Positions 24,084 to 33,263 are shown, counted from the stretch's first letter. The stretch is 64,000 bases of DNA from Paenibacillus melissococcoides (GCA_944800085.1 CALYLO010000004.1:372001-436000), one strand, 5' to 3'. Numbers and translations are program-made. The notes: generated by a model not told the origin, from the letters alone.

Positions 24084-25460
24084 CTATATCGTCTGCAGCA
24101 CAAAATGCATAACAAACAGAAGCGAAATGATATAGAACAGGGGCTTGACTTGGCGCCCTTTGCCCACCGCCAGGTGGAACAGCGCATAGCTGATGAAGCC
24201 GATCGCGATTCCGTCCACGATGCTGTGCATCAGCGGAATGAACGCGATGATGAAGAAGGCGGGAAGGCCTTCCTCCAGCCGTTCGAAGGAAATATTCCGG
24301 ACGGCGGGAATCATCAAGCCGCCAATGAAGATCAGGATCGGCGCTACCGCCGGATCCGGAACGAGCGTGATGACCGGCATCGCAATGAACGTCAACAGGA
24401 ACAGCACTCCCGTGACGATCGAAGTCCAGCCTGTTCTTCCTCCGGACGAGATGCCGGCGGCCGCTTCCACGGTCGAGACCGTCGGACTTGTGCCGAAAAT
24501 CCCGCTCAGGAAGACCGTGACCGCGTTGGCCTGAACGACGCGCTGGAAACGCTCCTGTCGGCCGCTCATATTCAACTGCGCGTTAATCAGTCCGACGCTC
24601 TCGAACACGATGACAAGCGTCAGCGAGAAGACCGCGACAATCAAGGTCGCGACGGGTAGGCCCTTCACGGTCAACTGCCCGAACACATCCCCATAGGTGG
24701 ACCAGGAAAAGCCTCCGCCCCCGGCCGCCGCCTTCGTCGGCACGGCTCCGAACAGGTAGGAGAGCACGGTCCCACCGCTAATCGCCAGCAGCAGATTCCC
24801 CGGAACCTTCCGCATGTACAGAATGCATGTCAACGCCAAGGTCAACAGCGTAACCAGCACGCCCGGATCGGCAAAGGATTGCACCGCAATTATAGAGGAG
24901 CGATCCGAGACGATGACCCCGCCCTTTTGCAATCCGATGAGGACGAGCATGAGACCGATTCCGACCGAGATCGCTTCCTGCAATGAAGCGGGAATGGCCG
25001 TTCTCAGCTTCTCGACGAGCGAAGTCATGCTAATGGCAATGAAGCAAATGCCGGATATCGCGGTGACGGCCAGCGCCTGCTGCCACGTCAACCCCATGCC
25101 CTGAACGAGCGTGTACGTGAACATCGCGTTGATTCCCATCCCCGGCGCGATGATCAGGGGCGCTTTGCCCCACCAGCCCATAATGAAGCAGCCGATCGCG
25201 GACGCGAGCACGGTGGCGATAATACCGGCTTCCTGCGGAATCCCGGCATCCGCCAATATCGATGAATTGACAATAATAATATAGACAATCGCAAAAAAAG
25301 ATACGATTCCCGCTAACAGCTCCCGCCGCCAATCGCTAGGATTCAGGCGGACAGCTGGATTAGGTGAAGCATTCTCCTTTGCATGCGATGGTCTCTCTCT
25401 TTCTTGGTGGACCAATCGAATACCTGCTTTCCATCGTAGCCCCTCACCCAACCCTTTCAT
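24084..25460 (-). CDS. AzgA-type (NCS2) purine permease
   Basis: A polytopic protein of up to 458 residues with about 13 hydrophobic segments. Family marks are FIMGWWGKAPLIIAPGMGIN near the N-terminus and GTSPTVSTVEAAAGISSGG in the second half, as in AzgA-type proton symporters for adenine, guanine or hypoxanthine (PbuG/PbuO in Bacillus). The first 40 residues are not typical and no good ribosome site precedes ATG 25460, so the true start may be later, near the LNPSDWRRELLAG segment. No purine riboswitch is seen upstream. Confidence 0.88.
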   Translation of the reverse strand: MKGLGEGLRWKAGIRLVHQERERPSHAKENASPNPAVRLNPSDWRRELLAGIVSFFAIVYIIIVNSSILADAGIPQEAGIIATVLASAIGCFIMGWWGKAPLIIAPGMGINAMFTYTLVQGMGLTWQQALAVTAISGICFIAISMTSLVEKLRTAIPASLQEAISVGIGLMLVLIGLQKGGVIVSDRSSIIAVQSFADPGVLVTLLTLALTCILYMRKVPGNLLLAISGGTVLSYLFGAVPTKAAAGGGGFSWSTYGDVFGQLTVKGLPVATLIVAVFSLTLVIVFESVGLINAQLNMSGRQERFQRVVQANAVTVFLSGIFGTSPTVSTVEAAAGISSGGRTGWTSIVTGVLFLLTFIAMPVITLVPDPAVAPILIFIGGLMIPAVRNISFERLEEGLPAFFIIAFIPLMHSIVDGIAIGFISYALFHLAVGKGRQVKPLFYIISLLFVMHFVLQTI

Positions 25461-25609
25461 TAATATGAAAGATAGACGGCATGAAAGCCGCTATTGCGCT
25501 TATTGTATCACATCCTGGAAGGAAATAAACAAGAGGAATTTCACTTCCTGATAAAAGGATAGTCTGCGGTCGATTGTCGCTGTTGTTTTCAGAGGAGGGG
25601 GGACGGTTT

Positions 25610-25732
25610 TTGAAACAAGGAAGGCGGCTGTTCCGCAGATCCTTAGCATCACTCTCCCGTCCGGTCAGAAGGGGATGCCTTCTCGGACCTGACGGACTGC
25701 AACAAAAACGAAGCTGGTACGTCTGTTGTTAA
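25610..25732 (+). CDS. Possible 40-aa leader ORF before a lipoprotein gene
   Basis: TTG 25610 follows AGAGGAGGGG and starts a 40-codon Arg-rich frame (MKQGRRLFRRSLASLSRP...) ending WYVCC. Its stop overlaps the AAAGGAGG site of the next gene, so it could couple translation. There is no homology in memory and a chance origin is possible. Confidence 0.3.
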   Translation: MKQGRRLFRRSLASLSRPVRRGCLLGPDGLQQKRSWYVCC

Positions 25733-25748
25733 AGGAGGTGGATAATAA

Positions 25749-26234
25749 TTGAAAAAATGGTTGGTTGCTATGGTTCTTTTTGCGTGTCTCGGATGTCAGC
25801 CCTTGAATGTGGAGCGATCGGCGAACTCGGGTACGGAGGGAGGCTCTTTTACAATGGAAAATAGGGAAGTAGAACTGTTCTCGGCGCATCTCTCCCTTCC
25901 GCAAAAAGTGGGAATCAACGAGGTCTTTACAATCAAAGCGGAATTAAAGCAAGAAGCGGAACAAAAACTCGCCATAACCAGTCGGGAGCAATTGTTTGTG
26001 TATACGATTAAGGATGGAACCGGGAAGGAGATCAACTCGTACGCGGTTACGGATGGGGGTAAGAATCGGAATTTGACTGGCAAAGCGTTTGTTTCAGAAA
26101 ATTATACATACAAGATTCAGCATCCGGGTATGTATGAAGTCTCGGCGCTTGCTGAGTTTACGGTACATGTAGATGGGAAAAGCAAAATGTACTCCATTCA
26201 CACTGCCTCGAAGAAAGTAGAAGTCACAGAATAG
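25749..26234 (+). CDS. Lipoprotein of unknown function, 161 aa
   Basis: Starts at TTG 25749 with AAAGGAGG eight bases upstream. It has a short signal peptide (MKKWLVAMVLFACLGC) with Cys16 as the likely lipidation site. The mature part looks like a beta-sandwich domain (LPQKVGINEVFTIKAELKQE, then YKIQHPGMYEVSALAEFTV), like bacterial Ig-like or intracellular-proteinase-inhibitor (BsuPI) folds. It should sit on the outer face of the membrane. No partner is evident nearby. Confidence 0.7.
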   Translation: MKKWLVAMVLFACLGCQPLNVERSANSGTEGGSFTMENREVELFSAHLSLPQKVGINEVFTIKAELKQEAEQKLAITSREQLFVYTIKDGTGKEINSYAVTDGGKNRNLTGKAFVSENYTYKIQHPGMYEVSALAEFTVHVDGKSKMYSIHTASKKVEVTE

Positions 26235-26271
26235 CCAGTTCATCTTCCTAGAAATCCTTCACGAACTGGCC
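26235..26271. terminator. Hairpin between convergent lipoprotein and ppdK genes
   Basis: GCCAGTTC/GAACTGGC, an 8-bp stem with a 21-base loop. There is no T-run on the plus side. It lies directly after the lipoprotein stop; the facing gene ends at 26419. Confidence 0.4.
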
Positions 26272-26418
26272 AACCTTCCAAACTCCTCAGTTCGATTCAA
26301 TGGCCGAATGGCTCCTTCCCGCTGTATAAGCCCCCATGACGGAAGCTGTGACAGGCTGCCGGGGATCATTCCGACAGCCTGCTGCCCCGCTTGCGCAGGC
26401 CCTATCCGCAGGCCCTAT

Positions 26419-29097
26419 CTACACCGATATCGAATGCAGGGAAGCTTTGTTCCGGCTTCCGTGCAGCAGCTTCGCCTGGGCGGCGGCGATGCGGGCGAGC
26501 GGGACGCGGAACGTCGAGCAGCTTACATAATCGAGCCCCGTCGCATGGCAGAACAGGATCGAATCGCGCTCGCCGCCGTGCTCGCCGCAGATGCCGGTCT
26601 TGAGCTGCGGATTGGCGGCAAGGCCGCGCTCCACGGCCAGCTCAATCAACTGGCCGACGCCGGACGTGTCGAGCACCTGGAACGGGTTCGCCGCCAGCAC
26701 GCGGCGGTCGACGTAGTGGGCGAGGAACTTGCCCTCCGCGTCGTCGCGGCTGCAGCCAAACGTCATTTGCGTCAGATCGTTCGTGCCGAACGAGAAGAAG
26801 TCGGCATGCTCCGCAATCTGGCCCGCCGTCAGCGCCGCGCGCGGCACCTCGATCATCGTGCCGATGCGGTATGCGCAGTTGCGCCGTTCCGGACCGAGCA
26901 CCCGCTCCGCCGTGCGCTCGATCAGCTCGCGCAGCAGCTTCAGCTCGGCGGCGTGGCCGACCAGCGGCACCATGATGTCCGGCTGCACGCGCACGCCTTT
27001 CCGCAGCATGCGGGAGGCGGCGAGGAACAGCGCCTCCGTCTGCATCTCATAGATCTCCGGGAACAGAATGCCGAGCCGGCAACCGCGCTGGCCGAGCATC
27101 GGATTCAGCTCATGCAGCGAACGCACCTTGGCGATCAGGCGCTCCAGTTCTTTTCGTTCGCGGGCCGTTCCGGCTCCGGTCGCTTTCCATTCGGTCTGCC
27201 GGACGACAAGCTCCTCCAGATTCGGCAGGAACTCATGGAGCGGAGGGTCCAGCAGCCGAATCGTGACCGTATAACCGTCCATCGCCTCGAAAATGCCCTC
27301 AAAGTCCTCCTGCTGGAGCGGCAGCAGCCGCGCGAGCGCCTTCCGGCGCTCCGCCTCCGATTCGGCCAGAATCATCTCCTGGACGATGCGAAGCCGATCC
27401 GCGGACATGAACATATGCTCGGTCCGGCAGAGGCCGACGCCTTCGGCCCCGAGCGCACGCGCCTTGGCGGCGTCCCCGGGCGTATCCGCGTTCGCATAGA
27501 CGCCCAGCTCGCGTTCGCGGTCGGCCCATTCCAGCACCTGCTGGAATTCATCCGACATCTCCGCGTCGACGACCGGCACGGCTCCGGCAATGACGCGTCC
27601 TGTCGCGCCGTCGATCGACAGCAGGTCGCCTTCGCGGAAGGTGCGAGCGCCAATGGCGATTTGCTTCTTGGCGAAGTCGAAGCTGACCTCCTCGCAACCT
27701 GTGACGCAGGGTTTCCCCATGCTGCGGGCGACGACGGCCGCGTGGCTCGTCATGCCGCCCCGGCTCGTCAACACGCCTTCCGCCGCGAGCACGCCGTGAA
27801 TGTCCTCCGGCGTCGTCTCCGGCCGGACGAGAATGACGCGTTCGCCGGCGGCGGCCATCCGCTCAGCCTCGTCGGCGTCAAGCACGATGCGGCCGGAAGC
27901 GGCTCCCGGCGAGGCGGGCAGGCCGGTCGCCACGGTGTCAATCGCGGCATCGGGCGCAATGGACGGGTGCAGCAGATGCTCCAGCTGCGCGACATCCATT
28001 CGCAGCAAGGCTTCCTGCGCCGTGATCAGCCCTTCCTGCACGAGCGCGACCGCGATGGCGACGGCCGCTTGCGCCGTTCGCTTGCCGGCCCGCGTCTGCA
28101 GGATGAACAGCTTGCCGCGCTCGACCGTGAACTCGATATCCTGCATGTCTCGATAATGGCGCTCCAGCTGGCCGGCGGCTTCGACAAGCTGCCGGTACAG
28201 CTCCGGCATTTCCTCCGCCATCTTGGCGATCGGCTGCGGCGTCCGGGTGCCGGCGACGACGTCCTCCCCCTGCGCATCGGTCAAATACTCCCCGAACAGC
28301 AGCTTCTCGCCCGTCGACGGATGACGGGTGAACAGCACGCCCGTCCCGCTGTCCGCGCCGCGGTTGCCGAACACCATCGACTGGATGTTGACGGCCGTCC
28401 CCTCGTCATCGGAGAGCTGGTGCAGCTTGCGGTACACCTGCGCGCGGTGATTGTTCCAGCTCCGGAACACGGCTTCGATGGCCAACCTCAGCTGAACATG
28501 CACGTCCTGCGGGAACGGTGCGCCTGCATCTTCCTCCAAATATTGCTTATACCGCCGGACAACCTCACGCAAGGCGTCGGCGGAGAGAGCCTGGTCCGTT
28601 CGCGCGTCGCTTTCCGCCTTGACTTCGGCGAGGATGCGCTCGAAATCGCCCGATTCGACGCCGGACACGACATTGCCGAACATATGAATGAGGCGGCGGT
28701 AGCAATCATAGGCGAAGCGTTCGTCGCCCGTAGCGGAAGCGAGGCCTTGAACGGTCTTATCGTTCAGTCCGAGATTGAGAATCGTATCCATCATGCCGGG
28801 CATGGAATGCACGGAACCGGAGCGGACGGAGACGAGAAGCGGATTGCGGGCATCCCCGAACCGCTGGCCGCGCATGAGCTCGACGGCTTGCAGCGCGGCG
28901 CGCACATCGTCCATCAGGCCGTCCGGCAGCCGGTTCTGCGCGTAGTAGGATCGGCACGCTTCCGTCGTAATGGTGAAGCCCGGCGGCACGGGCAGCCCGA
29001 TGCGCGTCATCTCCGCGAGATTGGCTCCCTTTCCGCCCAACAGCGCTTTCATGCCGGCATCGCCATGCCGGAAGTGACAGATCCAATTCGGCTTCAT
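26419..29097 (-). CDS. ppdK: Pyruvate, phosphate dikinase
   Basis: An 892-residue enzyme, normal length for PPDK, which interconverts pyruvate + ATP + Pi and PEP + AMP + PPi. The N-terminal nucleotide-binding domain begins with GGKGANLAEM, and the swivelling phosphohistidine domain carries LTSRGGMTSHAAVVARSMGK with the catalytic His. The C-terminal PEP/pyruvate TIM barrel ends in GICGEHGGERDS and SCSTFRVPLARIAAAQA. ATG 29097 overlaps the stop of the SR1P-like gene. Next to a gluconeogenic gapB it probably makes PEP from pyruvate. A PPDK regulatory protein, if present, lies elsewhere. Confidence 0.97.
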   Translation of the reverse strand: MKPNWICHFRHGDAGMKALLGGKGANLAEMTRIGLPVPPGFTITTEACRSYYAQNRLPDGLMDDVRAALQAVELMRGQRFGDARNPLLVSVRSGSVHSMPGMMDTILNLGLNDKTVQGLASATGDERFAYDCYRRLIHMFGNVVSGVESGDFERILAEVKAESDARTDQALSADALREVVRRYKQYLEEDAGAPFPQDVHVQLRLAIEAVFRSWNNHRAQVYRKLHQLSDDEGTAVNIQSMVFGNRGADSGTGVLFTRHPSTGEKLLFGEYLTDAQGEDVVAGTRTPQPIAKMAEEMPELYRQLVEAAGQLERHYRDMQDIEFTVERGKLFILQTRAGKRTAQAAVAIAVALVQEGLITAQEALLRMDVAQLEHLLHPSIAPDAAIDTVATGLPASPGAASGRIVLDADEAERMAAAGERVILVRPETTPEDIHGVLAAEGVLTSRGGMTSHAAVVARSMGKPCVTGCEEVSFDFAKKQIAIGARTFREGDLLSIDGATGRVIAGAVPVVDAEMSDEFQQVLEWADRERELGVYANADTPGDAAKARALGAEGVGLCRTEHMFMSADRLRIVQEMILAESEAERRKALARLLPLQQEDFEGIFEAMDGYTVTIRLLDPPLHEFLPNLEELVVRQTEWKATGAGTARERKELERLIAKVRSLHELNPMLGQRGCRLGILFPEIYEMQTEALFLAASRMLRKGVRVQPDIMVPLVGHAAELKLLRELIERTAERVLGPERRNCAYRIGTMIEVPRAALTAGQIAEHADFFSFGTNDLTQMTFGCSRDDAEGKFLAHYVDRRVLAANPFQVLDTSGVGQLIELAVERGLAANPQLKTGICGEHGGERDSILFCHATGLDYVSCSTFRVPLARIAAAQAKLLHGSRNKASLHSISV

Positions 29098-29234
29098 TCT
29101 GATTCGCCCCCGATTTTATCGATTTTGGAACAGACGGCGCAGTCGTCGCACCGATGATAGTACACGATCACTTTCTCGGTATCGATTTCCTCCAAAAGGG
29201 TACCGCAGCGTTCGCATAGAATAGCGCCCAGCAT
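29094..29234 (-). CDS. SR1P-like GapA-binding peptide, 46 aa
   Basis: ATG 29234 overlaps the gap stop (TAATG) and gives a 46-residue peptide, MLGAILCERCGTLLEEI, then EKVIVYYHRCDDC. This follows the pattern of Bacillus SR1P (MGTIVCQDC..., two CxxC pairs and a central EKV segment), the peptide from the dual-function RNA SR1 that binds GapA and stimulates RNase J1. The last residues extend beyond the B. subtilis peptide and add one cysteine. Its stop overlaps the ppdK start (ATGA). Being coded between gapB and ppdK rather than in a separate small RNA is unusual. Confidence 0.8.
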   Translation of the reverse strand: MLGAILCERCGTLLEEIDTEKVIVYYHRCDDCAVCSKIDKIGGESE

Positions 29235-30274
29235 TACCGGGCAGCTGCCGTTTTGCATGAGCCTTTCACTCCCTCCAGCGCAACGTGGCGGGTCAAGTCG
29301 ACGACCCGGGCCGCGTAGGCCCATTCGTTGTCATACCAGGCGAGAAGCTTAATGTGGCGATCATGGGCGATAAGCGACATCCCGTCGACGACGGCCGATT
29401 TGTCGTTGCCGATGAAGTCGGTGGAGACGAGCGGCTCGTCGCACCATTCGAGATAACGATCATGCCCGTCGCGGATCGCATGCAGGAAGGCGAGCCGGAC
29501 ATCGTCCGCGGTCACGGAAGTTTTCACTTCGGCCGTCAAATCGACGAGCGAGACGTCCGGCGTCGGCACGCGAACCGAGATGCCTTGCACCGAGTTCGCC
29601 AGATGCGGCAGAATGCCGGCCAGCGCCTTGCCTACGCCGGTGGTCGTCGGGACGATGGACTGCGTGCATGCCCGCGCGCGTCGCAAATCTTTATGCGGAT
29701 TATCGAGATGCTTCTGATCATTGGTGTAGGAATGAATGGTGGTCATCCAGCCGGATGCGACGCCGAACGAGCGATCGAGCAGATGAAGCAGCGGCGCGAG
29801 ACAGTTTGTCGTGCAGGATGCGGCCGAGACAAGATGATGGCTTTTATCGTCGTACATATGCTCGTTGACGCCCATCACGATCGTCAGGTCGAGCTCTTTG
29901 CTTGGAGCGGTGATGACGACTTTCTCCGCGCCGGCTTCGATATGTTTGGAAGCGCCCGGGCGGTCCGTGAATTTGCCGGTTGCATCGATGACGGTATGAA
30001 TGCCGAGCGACTGCCAGGGCAGCCGGGCCGGATCGGCTTCTGCGACGACCTGAACAGGCGTATCATTAATAAGGAGCGTATTGCCTTCAGCGGCGATGTT
30101 CGCGTTCCATTTTCCGTGAATGGAGTCGTACTTGAGCAGATGCGCGATGGTGGCGGCGGGATAAAGAGTGTTCACGGCCCGGATGGCGAACGGCGAATGC
30201 GCTTCATCCATAGCGCGGCGCAGCACGAGACGGCCGATGCGGCCCATGCCGTTGATGGCAACAGGTAAAGCCAT
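29234..30274 (-). CDS. gapB: Glyceraldehyde-3-phosphate dehydrogenase, GapB-type
   Basis: A 346-residue GAPDH with the Rossmann start INGMGRIGRLVLRRA, the active-site ASCTTNCLAP and the WYDNEWAYAARVVDL end. After beta-strand 2 it reads AVNTLYP where the NAD-dependent glycolytic GapA has AVND. Loss of that Asp is known from GapB-type enzymes that accept NADP(H) and work in gluconeogenesis. AAGGAGGAATTCGACA precedes ATG 30274. It is the first gene of an operon with the SR1P-like peptide and ppdK, behind a promoter with two CcpN-like sites. Confidence 0.93.
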   Translation of the reverse strand: MALPVAINGMGRIGRLVLRRAMDEAHSPFAIRAVNTLYPAATIAHLLKYDSIHGKWNANIAAEGNTLLINDTPVQVVAEADPARLPWQSLGIHTVIDATGKFTDRPGASKHIEAGAEKVVITAPSKELDLTIVMGVNEHMYDDKSHHLVSAASCTTNCLAPLLHLLDRSFGVASGWMTTIHSYTNDQKHLDNPHKDLRRARACTQSIVPTTTGVGKALAGILPHLANSVQGISVRVPTPDVSLVDLTAEVKTSVTADDVRLAFLHAIRDGHDRYLEWCDEPLVSTDFIGNDKSAVVDGMSLIAHDRHIKLLAWYDNEWAYAARVVDLTRHVALEGVKGSCKTAAAR

Positions 30275-30327
30275 TGTCGAATTCCTCCTTCAGAGTGGAT
30301 CCATAATTGGTTTCTTTTTCACGATAC

Positions 30328-30361
30328 AGTATATCACAATAAATAAATGATGTGTAATATA
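30328..30361 (-). promoter_or_regulatory. gapB promoter with two CcpN-like sites
   Basis: On the minus strand TGTGATATACT (30338-30328) fits the CcpN consensus as I recall it (TRTGHYATAYW) at all 11 positions and contains the -10 TATACT. TTACAC 18 bases upstream is a fair -35. On the plus strand TGTGTAATATA (30351-30361) fits at 10 of 11. In B. subtilis CcpN represses gapB, pckA and sr1 under glycolytic conditions. Confidence 0.6.
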
Positions 30362-30990
30362 TAATCGCATATTTTTAATATAATACGTCATAATAAAAAT
30401 GGGGCGTTCTTTTTTACAATTAGGAAGGGGATTGGGAATCGATTTTATAAAAAATACGGAAAATTTGATTCCTCCTCATCTCCTTGCGTTTTGGGAGTGA
30501 CTTTCGGTGGAGAAAAACTTTTCGAGGCCTCTCAGTTGGACAAAGTCCGATAAAAGCTACATTACCTGGCTCAATTTAAGTAGTAATTTTATAGAGATGA
30601 AATGAGGCGGGGAAAGGGGGCAGTCGTGAGTGAAAGCGTTTATATTGGCTGTTACTCAAGTACCGTGACGATATTCCTTCTTAGGAGTATCAAGAACAAT
30701 CTACGAGGGCAGGTCAGAGTTCCATGGCTAGATGAATAATAGATGAAAGCGTACGTACATTCTTTGCTAATCTCAAGTATTTTTATAGCACCCCTGGAAT
30801 GTAATCACTGAATTAGGGTTTTTCTTTTATTATGATCAACAATTTTTTTCTGTGAAAATCCAAACGCACTCATGAACGATTATCGTCTTTAAAAAGCAGC
30901 AATTTTCTGAGAAATGACCATAAGATGCCCGGTCCACCTTCTTTGAAGGGGCCTTGTTTAAAATCGCTATGTTTCGTCAATGCTGTAAGG
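30362..30990. other. AT-rich intergenic region
   Basis: Apart from the gapB promoter I see only a 37-codon frame at 30626-30739 (GTG start, AAAGGGGG upstream; MSESVYIGCYSS...) that I cannot support further. The right part (after about 30900) is probably the end of the IS110-type element. Confidence 0.4.
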
Positions 30991-32400
30991 TTAGTTGATC
31001 TGCATGAGTGGTGCTTGTGGTCCACCTTCGATGTAAATTTGTTTGTTCTTCAGCATGTGGTAAGCAATGATAAGTATCTTACGTGAAATGGCAATGCAAG
31101 CTTTTTTCTTTCCTCGTCGTGAAGCAATCTTCCAGAACTTTGTTGCCAAGACCGTGTTTCGTGAGCGAGCGATTGCCCAAGACGCTTCGCATAGTGTCAC
31201 TTTTGCATGAGGATTGCCTTTTACGCTTTTTGTACTTTTTTTTTGCCTGCACTCTCGTGGTTGCCGGGTGCTACGCCAGCCCAAGAGGAAAGGTGATCTG
31301 CGGATGGAAATTGCTCCATATCGGCCCCGATTTCTGCAAGGAGTGCTGCAGCTGTTCGTTCGCTAACACCTGGAATGGTCTGAAGCAGTTCGTACTCCGT
31401 CCGATAGGGCTCCAAGTGATCGTTAATTTCGGCTTCCAACCGAGCAATGGACTTCTCTAAGTATTCGATATGCTCCCAACAATCTTTAATCAATCGAATT
31501 TGATGCGGGGTCATCGTGCCAAAAAGAGAGTCAGTAACTTCACTTTTTTTGTTCTTGATCGAACCCTTGACGCTCGCTTCAACATCTTCCGCGTCAACGT
31601 AACCTTTTTCGATTAAGCGTTGCAACAAACTGCGCCCGGATACACCGAATACGTCTGAGATGACACTGCCTAGCTTGACGTTACCTGCTTCAAGATACTT
31701 CTGGATTCGGTTTTTCTCCGCTGTTAGGGAGCCGATTCGTTTTTTTCGAAGTCGGCAGAGGTCCCGTAGCTCCCTTAAGTCCTCGGATGGCACAAAGCTG
31801 GGCTCAATTAGACCGACTCGAAGCAGCTTCGCGATCCATTCGGCATCACAAACATCCGTCTTGCGGCCAGGAACATTCTTAATGCGCTGCGCATTCGCCA
31901 GTACGACGGTGAAGTAGCCTTCAAGGATGTTGTAGACAGGTTTCCAATAGATTCCCGTGCTCTCCATTGCGATGTGTGTAACGCCTTGGGACTCCAGGTA
32001 CTTAAGCAGTTCGAAAAGATGTTTGGTCATCGTTCCAAAGGTTCGGATCTCGCTGTGGGCCTCCCCCGCAGCATCTGTGGTCATCACACAAACGACGATT
32101 GTCTCTTGGTGAACGTCCATTCCAGCACAGCGTTCAAGCAATACTTCCATCTTGGCTTCCCTCCATAACTGAAATACATGACGGCGGATGAATTCGAGCT
32201 TGAGCATTTTTCTGTTCGCGGTTCTCTGATTGGGCATACAGAGCCAGCACAGGTTTGTACACAGAACTCATCCTCAACAGTTTATTTGTCGGGGTTACAC
32301 CACCATTAAAAAGAACGTGTTTCGCGTCATGTAGTAGCAGTATGGGAAATAGGTCCGACCACTAAACCCTCGCTATTTTCATGCTAGGTTTGCGAACGAG
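30950..32400 (-). mobile_element. IS110-family element (ends approximate)
   Basis: A DEDD transposase is read on the minus strand with about 250 bases of non-coding DNA upstream (32151-32400) and little downstream, the usual IS110 layout. Elements of this family lack clear inverted repeats, so I cannot fix the ends from sequence alone. Confidence 0.6.
30991..32150 (-). pseudogene. IS110-family (DEDD) transposase, frameshifted in an A-tract
   Basis: ATG 32150 (GGAGGG eight bases upstream) begins EVLLERCAGMDVHQETIVV with the first catalytic Asp. AMESTGIYWKPVYNILEG and RKTDVCDAEWIAKLLR carry the Glu and Asp pair of the RuvC-like domain. The C-terminal Tnp_20 part starts at LLQTIPGVSERTAAALLAEI and SSWAGVAPGNHES. 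At a run of nine A (about 31238-31246) the frame shifts: the first part ends VQKA at 31221, and STKSVKGNPHAK... continues in another frame to 30991. Either one A was lost or slippage on the A-run restores the protein. Confidence 0.85.
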
Positions 32401-32508
32401 AGTTCATGAATGTTTATTTTCCAAAAAAATGGTTGAAATGATGGGTATCTATGGTATTATGATTGTTGTATGTTGTATTCAACTAAAAATCTTTTGGAGG
32501 GAGATATT
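32151..32508. other. Non-coding region between IS110 transposase and secreted-protein gene
   Basis: The left part is the upstream non-coding end of the IS110-type element, where a bridge-type RNA would be coded in this family. The right part (32400-32500) is AT-rich and should hold the promoter of the secreted-protein gene (TATTATGATTG near 32455). Confidence 0.45.
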
Positions 32509-33261
32509 TTGAAAAAGAAGCTTGTTAGCTTTTCATTGTCTTTCTGCCTGGTATTTTCTATGTTTGCTGCTGCTTCATCAGCTCAAGAAATTACACCAAA
32601 AGATTCTACACTTTTCAGTGTCCAAAGTTTGCAAGTTGATGGAGTGAACACAATTATTAAGCTATCTGATAATGCAGTTGGTAAAGTAACCCAAGAAGAG
32701 ATGCGGATTATCGCCAGACAAGCACAAGCAGCAGGGGGAGGAGAAGTGACTATATATAATGTTTCTCCTGCATATCCGAAAAACAATGTATCACCTGTTT
32801 CACAAGATGCAGAAAAAATCAAACCTTCTACTTGGTATGATGTGAGAGTTGACTGGAGTGTTGTTAAAAGTAATATCACGCATGACAATCCAGATTCGGC
32901 ACAATTAATTATTTCTGTCGCACGAGGAGCAACGAAAAAATTAACGACCACGGTCACAAAAAAGGTAACCAGAAGCATATCTTGGAGTGGAGGAGTTTCG
33001 ATACCATCCGGAGCTTCTAGTGAATTGAAATCCAATATAACGGACGAAAAATCAAACACATATACCACAGAACAAACTTGGAGTGGTCCATCTGAAAATT
33101 CTCCTTATGTTTCTAGAAATTATTATTTTACAGGATTCAAAGACTATGGGGAATTTTCCGTGGATGGGGTTGGATGGCCTTCTGGAGATTCATATGGCCC
33201 TTACAAAGGCACTTATCAAGAGCCAACCCATTATATAGAATGGAGTCGAGATATCCGATAA
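32509..33261 (+). CDS. Secreted protein of unknown family, 250 aa
   Basis: TTG 32509 follows GGAGGGAG and gives a clear Sec signal peptide (MKKKLVSFSLSFCLVFSM, cleavage near ASSAQE). The mature 220 residues are rich in Ser, Thr, Val and aromatics. A KKLTTTVTKKVTRSISWSGG stretch is followed by RNYYFTGFKDYGEF, an alternating beta pattern as in secreted beta-barrel or pore-forming-like proteins of Bacilli, but I recognise no family. The DNA is AT-rich compared with the flanking core genes and lies among IS remnants, so acquisition by transfer is likely. Confidence 0.75.
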   Translation: MKKKLVSFSLSFCLVFSMFAAASSAQEITPKDSTLFSVQSLQVDGVNTIIKLSDNAVGKVTQEEMRIIARQAQAAGGGEVTIYNVSPAYPKNNVSPVSQDAEKIKPSTWYDVRVDWSVVKSNITHDNPDSAQLIISVARGATKKLTTTVTKKVTRSISWSGGVSIPSGASSELKSNITDEKSNTYTTEQTWSGPSENSPYVSRNYYFTGFKDYGEFSVDGVGWPSGDSYGPYKGTYQEPTHYIEWSRDIR

Positions 33262-33263
33262 AG

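Noticed and set aside
25461..25609. Purine riboswitch upstream of the purine permease gene
   Set aside because: The conserved purine aptamer core (TATA..., GTCTAC) is not present in this stretch on the minus strand.
26308..29157. 949-codon plus-strand frame over ppdK
   Set aside because: It lies opposite a full, motif-rich PPDK gene and has a His/Arg/Gln-rich, shadow-type composition.
30626..30739. 37-codon frame with GTG start and AAAGGGGG (MSESVYIGCYSS...)
   Set aside because: Good ribosome site, but nothing else supports it; AT-rich intergenic DNA often gives such frames by chance.
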